Shown: positions 40,523 through 48,030 of the stretch, in pieces | How the letters are laid out: each line of letters begins with the position of its first letter | How positions within the stretch are numbered: the first letter of the stretch is position 1 | NCBI GenBank assembly: GCA_937898715.1 | Contig: CALEKA010000073.1 | Location: forward strand, 27,738 to 91,737 | Reading direction: 5' to 3' | Length of the DNA stretch: 64,000 nt | Source of the DNA: an uncultured Prevotella sp. | GTDB lineage: Bacteria > Bacteroidota > Bacteroidia > Bacteroidales > Bacteroidaceae | Program-made: the position numbers and the translations under genes | Notes under the pieces: generated by a model | Seen by the model: the letters and a program-made list of their open reading frames with translations, nothing else | Databases searched by the model: none | Told to the model about the DNA's origin: nothing

Positions 40523-42769
40523 CTAAAAAAGTTTCCGAGGTCGGAGGGAGTTGAGCACTACACTGACGGAGCTCATCGCCATGGCGGCACTGGCTATCAT
40601 GGGGCTGAGCATTTGGCCGCACAGAGGGTAGAGGGCACCGGCGGCGATGGGCACAGCCACCACGTTGTAGCAGAAAGCCCAGAAGAGGTTCTCGCGAATG
40701 GTGCGCATCGTGGCGCGGGAGAGGGCGAGTGCTTCGGGCAGGCGCTCGAGCGAGGCGCTGAGCAGTACCATCTGAGAGGCTTCCATGGCAATGTCGCTGC
40801 CGCGGCCCATGGCAATGCTGAGGTCGGCGCGCGCCAAGGCAGCACTGTCGTTGATGCCATCGCCCACCATGGCTACGCGGTGGCCCTCCTGCTGCAGTCG
40901 GGCTACGAGCTGGGCCTTGTCGGTGGGGCTTTGACGGGCCATGACGCGCTTGGCGGGGATGCCTACCCGTCGTGCCACTTCGTGCGCAGTCTGCTGACTA
41001 TCGCCGGTAAGGACAAAGGGCGTCACGCCGAGGCGCTGGAGTCGCTCTATGGCAGCGGCTGAGGTGGGCTTCAAGGGGTCGGTCAGTGCGAGGAGGGCAA
41101 GCAGTTTGCCCGAGGCTGAGGCTGCGCCCACGAGGGTCAGTGCCTCCCCCTCCCACTGACGGGCGAGCTCCGTCTGCTCACTCGTGAACTGTGTGCCCTG
41201 CTCTATGAGCCAAGGCAGAGAGCCGAGGAGGTAGGCTTTGGCCTCGATGGTGCCCTTCAGGCCGTTGCCGGCAAGGGCTTCGTAGTGGTCGGGCTTGAGG
41301 GTGGGGGCGTCTGCTAAGTGGTGAGAGATGGCGCGTGCCAAGGGGTGGGTGGAGAGCTCTTCGAGCGAACGGATGATGGAGCGCACGCGAGGCTCGTCGG
41401 CAGTGAAGTAGACAGCTTGAGCTACGGTGGGGCTCCCCTCGGTGAGTGTGCCCGTCTTGTCGAGCAGAATGGTATCGATGCGCTGGGCTGTCTCGAGGCA
41501 GGAGGCGTCTCTGACGAGGATGCCTCGGCGTGCACCGCGACCTATGCCCACGATGATTGCCGTGGGGGTGGCGAGTCCGAGCGAGCAGGGACAGGCTATG
41601 ACGAGCACGGAGACGAGAGCCACGAGTCCGTGGCTGAGGCTGTCGGCACCATGGCCCAGCACTGCCCAGAGCACGAAGCTGAGGATGGCCAGCACTACGA
41701 TGGTGGGCACGAAGATGGCGGCTATGCGGTCGACCAGTGCTTGTACCTTTACGCGGCTGCCCTGTGCCTCCTGTACCATGCGCACGATCTGTGAGAGCAG
41801 GGTGTCCTGTCCCACGTGGTGGGCGCGGTAGCGGAGCGTTCCGTCAAGGCATACGGTGCCTGCCTTGACCGCTGCCCCCGTGGTCTTCATGACGGGGATG
41901 GGTTCGCCGCTGAGCATGCTCTCGTCGACAGCCGACTCCCCGCTCACCACTTCGCCATCCACGGCTATGCGGTCGCCAGGGCGGGCCAAGACTACGTCGC
42001 CTTGACGCACTTCGGCTATCTGCTTCGTGCCCTGCGACCCATTGGGGAAGACGATGGTCACCTCGCTGGGTTGCAGGCTCATGAGGCCTCTTACGGCAGA
42101 GGTGGTGCGGTGCTTGGCACGTGCCTCGAGGGTGCGACCGGTGAGGATGAAGGCGGTGATCATACCCACGCTGTCGAAGTAGAGGTGGGGCTCCATACCG
42201 TGGGCTCTAAACCATTGGGGGAAGAACAGGGCGAAGAAGCTGTAGGCATAGGACACTGTGATGCTTAGTGCCACGAGGGTGTCCATGCTGGAGGAGCCGT
42301 GGCGCAGGAGGCGCCATGCGGGAGCGTAGAATGCGCGGCCGTAGCGATAGAGCGAGTAGGTGGCGAGGAAGAAGAGCAGTACCTCTTGTCCGGAGAAGAG
42401 GCCTTGGAAGATGCTCAGCAGGAGCAAGGGCAGAGCCACTGCCCATGCGCCGATGAGTGTGCGTCGCTGGCGGGCGTAGGCTTGAGCGTCGGTGGTTGGG
42501 CTTTGCGCAGTGGTGGTGGCGCTGGTGGTGGCGGCTTCTGTGCCCTCGGCTTCGAGGGGCTGATCGATGAGGAGTTCGAATCCCATCTGTGCCACGGCTT
42601 GCTGCATCTGCTCGGGGGTGCAGAGCTGCGGGTCATAGCTGACGCGGGCGGTATTGGTGGCAAGGTTGACGTTGACTTCGCTCACGCCCTCGAGGCGCTG
42701 TAGTGCCTTGGTGACGTGGGCGGAGCATGAGGCGCAACTCATGCCTTTGACGGGAAAAACTTGTAGCAT
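40523..42769 (-). CDS. copA: Copper-exporting P1B-type ATPase CopA
   Basis: 748 aa. One N-terminal HMA domain (GMSCASCSAHV), eight-TM P1B topology, actuator TGE in SMLSGEPIP, the TM6 motif VLVIACPCSLGLATPTA (CPC, Cu(I) type), phosphorylation motif DKTGTLTEGS near residue 437, HP locus STHPLARAI, and VGDGINDSAALARADL before the last helices. It exports Cu(I) from the cytoplasm. Start ATG 42769. It lies between the TonB-dependent receptor gene and the HMA protein gene, implying coordinated copper handling. Ag(I) is also possible. Confidence 0.93.
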   Translation of the reverse strand: MLQVFPVKGMSCASCSAHVTKALQRLEGVSEVNVNLATNTARVSYDPQLCTPEQMQQAVAQMGFELLIDQPLEAEGTEAATTSATTTAQSPTTDAQAYARQRRTLIGAWAVALPLLLLSIFQGLFSGQEVLLFFLATYSLYRYGRAFYAPAWRLLRHGSSSMDTLVALSITVSYAYSFFALFFPQWFRAHGMEPHLYFDSVGMITAFILTGRTLEARAKHRTTSAVRGLMSLQPSEVTIVFPNGSQGTKQIAEVRQGDVVLARPGDRIAVDGEVVSGESAVDESMLSGEPIPVMKTTGAAVKAGTVCLDGTLRYRAHHVGQDTLLSQIVRMVQEAQGSRVKVQALVDRIAAIFVPTIVVLAILSFVLWAVLGHGADSLSHGLVALVSVLVIACPCSLGLATPTAIIVGIGRGARRGILVRDASCLETAQRIDTILLDKTGTLTEGSPTVAQAVYFTADEPRVRSIIRSLEELSTHPLARAISHHLADAPTLKPDHYEALAGNGLKGTIEAKAYLLGSLPWLIEQGTQFTSEQTELARQWEGEALTLVGAASASGKLLALLALTDPLKPTSAAAIERLQRLGVTPFVLTGDSQQTAHEVARRVGIPAKRVMARQSPTDKAQLVARLQQEGHRVAMVGDGINDSAALARADLSIAMGRGSDIAMEASQMVLLSASLERLPEALALSRATMRTIRENLFWAFCYNVVAVPIAAGALYPLCGQMLSPMIASAAMAMSSVSVVLNSLRPRKLF

Positions 42770-42832
42770 GAAATATGAAAAGTATTAAGTATAAAGTATT
42801 AAGTATTAGGGCTGGCGCGGGGGGAAAAGGTG

Positions 42833-42888
42833 TTCTAGGAATCCTAGAAATCCTAGAAAACCTAGAAATCCTAGGAATCCTAGAATCC
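42833..42888. repeat. 9-bp CTAG tandem array (TCCTAGAAA type)
   Basis: Six 9-bp units (TTCTAGGAA, TCCTAGAAA, ACCTAGAAA and variants) lie in the gap between the TonB receptor and copA genes, next to an AT-rich repeat at 42780-42809. Confidence 0.82.
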
Positions 42889-42904
42889 ATAGTTCCCCTC
42901 CTCC

Positions 42905-44959
42905 CTAAAAATTCACTCTCAGCCCGGCATACGCCATGGCGCCGTGGACGGGGCCCCACACCTGCGTGGCATCGAAGCTTGTGGACCAGGGGTGGGCTGC
43001 CTCGATGATGGGAGACGGCTGCCGATAGTTGGTGAGGTTCTCGCCGCCGATGTAGATGCTCATGTGGCGAAACCAGCGCGTGATCTGTGCACTCAGATTG
43101 CCGTAGGCAGGGAAGCGAAGGCTTTCGCCCTCAATGCCGTTGGCGGGCAGGCGACCACCACCGTTGAGCTGTGCGGTTAGGTCGAACTGCCAGAGTTCGA
43201 GAGGCGTCTTGTAGCTCACGGTGAGCAAGCCCTTGTAGCGGCTCTGTAGGGGCTTCTCCTGCATGCGGCCACCCGTATATTGACGCACGAAGTTGTAGCG
43301 ATAGGCTGCCGTGAGGGTGAGGCCGCGCAGGGGGGAGTAGGTGGCTTCCACCTGTGCCGTATGAGAGTAGCTGTGGTGACCGTCGAGGCCGTGGAGCGTG
43401 ATAGTCTGGAGGTCGGCATCATAGTCGGGCACGACCTGACGGGTGAAGAGCGTATAATAATAGTCGGTGGTGAGGTCGAGAATGTGACCGCCCAGAGGGA
43501 GCTTGAAGTTGAGGCTCGTGCCTACGTTCCATGCCGATTCTTGCTGCGGACGGGGAAGTTCCAGGGTGCGTCCCGAAGCCATGAGGTAGCTATACTCCGC
43601 CAAGGGGAACACCGTGCGATAGCCCCGTCCGGCAGAGAGGCGCAGCGCGACGGCGTGGGAGGGGCTGTACTTCAGATGGAGGCGAGGGGTGAGGAAGAGG
43701 CCGTGGAGCGAACTGTGGTCGGCTCGGAGGCCCGCCATGAGCGTGAGTCGGTCGTCGGGGGTGGAGAAGGTGTACTGCGCATAGCCACCCTCCACCCTTT
43801 CGCTCTCGTCGAGCCGTGTGACGGGGGCAGTGGCTTGCTGCGTGAGTCGGTAGTGGTGCCGGTAGTCGTCGACGTTGGCAGAGAGTCCTGCCGAGAGCTT
43901 GTGCTGCGGCGTGAAGTCGGTCTCGAAGAGTAGCGAGGCATAGCCCGTGCGCTGGTCGGCATTGTTGAGGCGTAGGCCGTAAGAGGCATCGGTCGTATGA
44001 TACGTGCCCGAGAGGATGAGCGCCAAGTTGGTGCCGTGGGAGGGGTTGAGAATGAAAGCATTCTTCATCCATCCCGCCACGCGCGTGGTCTGCATCTCAA
44101 TGAGGTAGAGGGGATCGGCGGCAGGGGCAGAGGCAGAGGTCGCGTGCTGGTGAGTGGTCTGTCCGCCGCGGCGGCGCTCCGAGATGACGCTCGCCTCGGC
44201 CTGCAGGATGTAGCGCGGACGGACGTAAGCCCAGCGGTTCATCACGTTCAGCTGTCGCACCTTGGGCTTGTCGAGAAAGCCGTCGTGATTGTCGTCGTGC
44301 GAGGTGAGGTTGTCCTCATAGTGGGTGAGCAGAGAGGAGCTCAGGCCGCGTGTGCCAAGACGGAGGTTGCCGTCGAAATTGGCTTCGATGCGTCCCTTGG
44401 AGTCGCCGTAGAGGTTGAATTCACCTTGCGGTTCGGCTTGCGGCTTCTTATATTCCACGTTGATTTGTCCCGTGATGCCCTCGTAGCCATTCTTCACCGA
44501 AGCGCTACCCTTCGACACCTGAATGCTCTGCATCCAGGGTCCCGGCACGTAGCCCAGGGCATAAGGAGCGGCGAGTCCGCGCAGGTCGGGCACATTCTCA
44601 GAAAGCATCTGTACGTAGCTTCCCGAGAGACCGAGCAAGCGGATCTGGCGGGCGCCAGTGGCGGCATCGGAGTAGTTGACGTCGACGCTGGGATTGGTGG
44701 TAAAACTTTCGCCCAGATTGCAGCAAGCAGCACGGAAGAGCTCGGTGCGAGTGATGGTGAATCCACCCACAGGTCCTGTGTTGTGGCGCACGGCTTTGCC
44801 TCGAGCCACTACCTGTGCTTGTCCGAGCTGTTCCTCGCGAGTGGGCACGGTATCGGCAGCTGCTTGCTCCTGAGAGGCAGGTGCTTGCGCATGGAGGCTC
44901 TGTGTCGTGAGGGCAAGCAGCGTAGTGGAGAGTAGAGATAGGTGTCGTGTAGTAATCAT
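42905..44959 (-). CDS. TonB-dependent outer-membrane receptor of the copper operon
   Basis: 684 aa from ATG 44959 (MITTRHLSLLSTTLLALTTQ, signal peptide). The plug domain includes QAQVVARGKAVRHNTGPVGG, GARQIRLLGLSGSYVQMLSE and QSIQVSKGSASVKNGYEGIT. The 22-strand barrel ends with HGAMAYAGLRVNF, a typical C-terminal aromatic. No carboxypeptidase-like N-terminal extension, so not SusC-type. Receptors of this kind in front of copA/HMA genes are thought to import metal or metallophore across the outer membrane; the substrate is inferred from context only. The start beyond 44959 is excluded by the -7 box at 44992-44985. Confidence 0.85.
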   Translation of the reverse strand: MITTRHLSLLSTTLLALTTQSLHAQAPASQEQAAADTVPTREEQLGQAQVVARGKAVRHNTGPVGGFTITRTELFRAACCNLGESFTTNPSVDVNYSDAATGARQIRLLGLSGSYVQMLSENVPDLRGLAAPYALGYVPGPWMQSIQVSKGSASVKNGYEGITGQINVEYKKPQAEPQGEFNLYGDSKGRIEANFDGNLRLGTRGLSSSLLTHYEDNLTSHDDNHDGFLDKPKVRQLNVMNRWAYVRPRYILQAEASVISERRRGGQTTHQHATSASAPAADPLYLIEMQTTRVAGWMKNAFILNPSHGTNLALILSGTYHTTDASYGLRLNNADQRTGYASLLFETDFTPQHKLSAGLSANVDDYRHHYRLTQQATAPVTRLDESERVEGGYAQYTFSTPDDRLTLMAGLRADHSSLHGLFLTPRLHLKYSPSHAVALRLSAGRGYRTVFPLAEYSYLMASGRTLELPRPQQESAWNVGTSLNFKLPLGGHILDLTTDYYYTLFTRQVVPDYDADLQTITLHGLDGHHSYSHTAQVEATYSPLRGLTLTAAYRYNFVRQYTGGRMQEKPLQSRYKGLLTVSYKTPLELWQFDLTAQLNGGGRLPANGIEGESLRFPAYGNLSAQITRWFRHMSIYIGGENLTNYRQPSPIIEAAHPWSTSFDATQVWGPVHGAMAYAGLRVNF

Positions 44960-44984
44960 TGGGGCTATTTTTAGTTTTCGAGTG

Positions 44985-44992
44985 CAAAGGTA
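44985..44992 (-). promoter_or_regulatory. Copper operon -7 promoter element
   Basis: TACCTTTG on the minus strand, 26 bp before ATG 44959. No clear operator palindrome for a copper regulator was found. Confidence 0.55.
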
Positions 44993-45144
44993 AGGCTTCA
45001 AGGGTAAGGAGCCGTTATATTATTCTGAGGAAATGTTGCATTCATTCCTTGTAGGGAGAAGTATTAAGTATAAAGTATTACATGCTGGAGGGGCTTCGTC
45101 TGAAAAATCCATCTTGCCATCGCGCTCATTCCAAAAGAAACGCG

Positions 45145-45152
45145 TACATTTG
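45145..45152 (+). promoter_or_regulatory. -7 promoter element of the nucleoside kinase gene
   Basis: TACATTTG, 24 bp before ATG 45176, matches TAnnTTTG. Confidence 0.55.
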
Positions 45153-45175
45153 GGGCAGAAAAACAATTTACTTAC

Positions 45176-46846
45176 ATGAGCAAAACGATAACTATCCGTT
45201 GTAAAAACACGGGTCGCACCTATAAAGTGCCTAATGGCTTCAACCTCGAGGAAGTCTTCGAACTCCTTGACCTCAATATGCCCCACGGCGTGACGAGCGC
45301 TAAGGTCAACAATAAAGTGGAAGGACTGCACTATACGCTCTTCAACGATAAAGACGTGGAATATCTCGACATCACCTCGCAGTCGGGACTGCGCACGTAT
45401 ACGCGTTCACTCTTCTTCGTGCTCTACAAGGCCGTGCGCGACGTCTACGGCGCTGAAGCCCGCCTGCGCATCGAGACGCCCGTCTCCAATGGCTACTACT
45501 GCCGGCTGACCCTGACTGAGGGCGCCGAAGTGACCGCCGAAGTGGCTGCCACGCTCAAAGCGCGCATGCAGCAGATCGTGGAAGACGACATGCCATTCCA
45601 CCGCATCACCTGTCCCACGGAACAAGCCATTGCCCGATTCCGCGAAGATGGGCTCGAAAGCAAGGCAAAACTTCTCGAGGGCCTGGGCAAACTTTATACT
45701 ACTTACTACACCCTGGGCGACACCGCCGACTATTTCTATGGTTCGCTCCTGGTGCGCACCTCGCAGATCACGCTGTTCGACCTCGGATTCTACCGCGACG
45801 GACTTCTCCTGCGCATACCCGACCCTTCCGACCCCACGCGCCTCAAGCCCATGACGGAGCAACCCAAGATGTTTGAAGTGTTTAGCGAACAGCATCGCTG
45901 GAACGACATTCTCGGTGTGAGCACCGTGGGCGGACTCAATGCGGCTTGCGCCAAAGGTTTTACCACGGAGCTTATCAATGTGAGCGAAGCCCTGCAGGAA
46001 AAGCGCATTGCTGCCATAGCCGACCACATCGCCTCAATGCCCGACGTGAAGCTCATCCTTATAGCCGGACCCTCGTCGAGCGGAAAGACCACCTTCTGCA
46101 AGCGACTCAGCGTGCAGCTCATGGCATGTGGGCTCAAGCCCCTCTCGCTCTCTACCGACGACTACTTCGTGGACCGCGAGAAGACGCCCCGCGACGAAGA
46201 GGGCAAGTACGACTTTGAACATATCGACGCCACCAACATTCCCCTCCTCACGGAGCATATCAACGCCCTCATCCGAGGCGAGGAGGTGGAGACGCAGCAC
46301 TACGACTTCGTAAGCGGAAAGAGCCAGAAGAGCGGACGCCACCTGCGCATGGAGAGCAACAATATACTGGTGCTCGAGGGCATTCATGCGCTCAACCCGA
46401 AACTGACCGAGGGCGTGGACAACCGTCATAAGTACAAGATTTATGCTTCCGCCCTGACCACCATCATGCTCGACGACCACAACTACATTCCTACCTCTGA
46501 CAACCGTCTGCTCCGACGCATCGTGCGCGACTACAAATATCGTGCTCGCACGGCACAGGAGACCATCGCTCAGTGGCCCTCCGTACAGCGTGGCGAAAAG
46601 CGCTGGATATTCCCCTATCAGGAGGAGGCCGACGAGATGGTCAACACTGCCTTGCTCTTCGAATTGGCAGCCCTGCGCGACCAAGCTCTACCACTCCTCG
46701 AAGCTGTGCCCGAGTCGGCGCCCGAATACTCGGAGGCTTACCGCTTGCGCAAGTTCTTGAGCTATATACGCCCGATTTCTACCCGCGGACTGCCACCCAC
46801 CTCGCTGCTACGCGAGTTTCTGGGAGGAAGCACTTTCAAGTACTGA
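45176..46846 (+). CDS. Nucleoside kinase with ThrRS-like N-terminus (uridine kinase family)
   Basis: 556 aa. The N-terminal TGS-like segment (TIRCKNTGRTYKVPNGFNL) and a ThrRS second-additional-domain-like region (to about residue 240) precede a PRK/uridine-kinase domain with P-loop LILIAGPSSSGKTTFCKRLS near 290-309, SLSTDDYFVDREKTP and LVLEGIHALNP. It is expected to phosphorylate a nucleoside, probably uridine or cytidine; the TGS part may be regulatory. This fusion is conserved in Bacteroidetes and Firmicutes. Monocistronic, plus strand. Confidence 0.88.
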   Translation: MSKTITIRCKNTGRTYKVPNGFNLEEVFELLDLNMPHGVTSAKVNNKVEGLHYTLFNDKDVEYLDITSQSGLRTYTRSLFFVLYKAVRDVYGAEARLRIETPVSNGYYCRLTLTEGAEVTAEVAATLKARMQQIVEDDMPFHRITCPTEQAIARFREDGLESKAKLLEGLGKLYTTYYTLGDTADYFYGSLLVRTSQITLFDLGFYRDGLLLRIPDPSDPTRLKPMTEQPKMFEVFSEQHRWNDILGVSTVGGLNAACAKGFTTELINVSEALQEKRIAAIADHIASMPDVKLILIAGPSSSGKTTFCKRLSVQLMACGLKPLSLSTDDYFVDREKTPRDEEGKYDFEHIDATNIPLLTEHINALIRGEEVETQHYDFVSGKSQKSGRHLRMESNNILVLEGIHALNPKLTEGVDNRHKYKIYASALTTIMLDDHNYIPTSDNRLLRRIVRDYKYRARTAQETIAQWPSVQRGEKRWIFPYQEEADEMVNTALLFELAALRDQALPLLEAVPESAPEYSEAYRLRKFLSYIRPISTRGLPPTSLLREFLGGSTFKY

Positions 46847-46854
46847 TATCATAA

Positions 46855-46980
46855 GTTTGGAGTTTTAAGGTTATGAGGTTATAAAGTTACTTCACGTAGT
46901 CAGGCTACAGCATAAGGCAAAGCGCCTTCATAACCTCATAACCTCAAACCTCCAAACAAACTTTATAACCTCAAACCTCC
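46855..46980. repeat. Intergenic repeat block, GGTTATAAAGTTAC family
   Basis: GGTTATGAGGTTATAAAG at about 46869-46886 faces inverse copies (CATAACCTCATAACCTC) at 46929-46945 and beyond. It is related to the block at 5851-5980. It lies between the kinase and sialate lyase genes. Confidence 0.65.
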
Positions 46981-47018
46981 AAACTGAGCGCACCGCGCTC
47001 TCAAACCCCAAACATAGC

Positions 47019-47933
47019 ATGGAACACATTCACGGGCTCATCGACGCCCCCTTTACCCCCTTCTGCGCCAATGGCGACATTAATCTCGAGCCCATCCCCG
47101 CTTACGCAGCACTGCTCGCGCGCAACGGACTCAAGGGCGTGTTTATCAACGGATCTTCGGGCGAAGGCTACATGCTCACCGAAGACGAACGCATGAAACT
47201 GGCAGAAGCCTGGATCAAGGCTGTGCCCAAGGACTTCAAGGTGATAGTCCACGTGGGTAGTTGCTGCGTGCGCAGTAGTCAGCGATTGGCAGCCCATGCC
47301 CAAGAGATTGGTGCTTGGGGCATCGGCGCAATGGCTCCCCCTTTCCCAAAAATCGGTCGTATAGAAGAACTCGTGAAGTACTGCGAGGAAATAGCCTCCG
47401 CCGCTCCCTCGCTCCCCTTCTACTTCTACCACATACCCGCTTTCAACGGCGCTTATCTCTCTATGCTCGACCTGCTCAAAGCCGTAGACGGACGCATCCC
47501 CAACTTCGCTGGCATCAAGTACACCTTCGAGAGCCTCTACGAGTACAATCGCTGCCGACGTTATAAAGACGGCAAGTACGACATGCTCCACGGACAGGAC
47601 GAGACCATCCTGCCCTGCCTTGCCATGGGGGGTGCCCAGGGCGGCATCGGAGGCACAACTAACTACAACGGACGGGTGCTCACCGGCATACTCGAGGCTT
47701 GGCAGGCGGGCGATCTGGAGCGTGCACGCGAACTGCAAAATTATGCGCAAGACGTGATAGACGTGATTTGCCACTTCCGAGGCAATATTGTCGGGGGTAA
47801 GCGCATCATGAAGCTCATCGGCCTCGACCTCGGCCCCAACCGCACTCCCTTCCAAAACGTGACCGATGAGGAGGAACAACAGCTCCGCGCAGAACTCGAA
47901 GCCATCGACTTCTTCAACCGGTGCAATCGGTAA
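47019..47933 (+). CDS. nanA: N-acetylneuraminate lyase
   Basis: 304 aa DHDPS/NAL-family TIM barrel. The start GLIDAPFTPFCANGDINLEP, the GSSGEGYMLT motif (GxxGE), YHIPAFNGAYLSM with the catalytic Tyr, and the Schiff-base Lys near residue 165 in NFAGIKYTFESL are all present. YHIP rather than YNVP, and the Ser/Gly-rich GGAQGGIGGTTNY, fit sialate lyase better than dihydrodipicolinate synthase. It cleaves sialic acid to ManNAc and pyruvate. The next gene encodes a NanM-like/sodium symporter fusion, making a sialic-acid uptake and degradation unit. Confidence 0.9.
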   Translation: MEHIHGLIDAPFTPFCANGDINLEPIPAYAALLARNGLKGVFINGSSGEGYMLTEDERMKLAEAWIKAVPKDFKVIVHVGSCCVRSSQRLAAHAQEIGAWGIGAMAPPFPKIGRIEELVKYCEEIASAAPSLPFYFYHIPAFNGAYLSMLDLLKAVDGRIPNFAGIKYTFESLYEYNRCRRYKDGKYDMLHGQDETILPCLAMGGAQGGIGGTTNYNGRVLTGILEAWQAGDLERARELQNYAQDVIDVICHFRGNIVGGKRIMKLIGLDLGPNRTPFQNVTDEEEQQLRAELEAIDFFNRCNR

Positions 47934-48030
47934 GTAATTCAAGTAATAAGTAAAAAGTAATAAGTAATACATTCCTTTTGGGAAAAGTATAAAGTATTAC
48001 TTATTACTTGAACCTCCTCTTATTCCTACT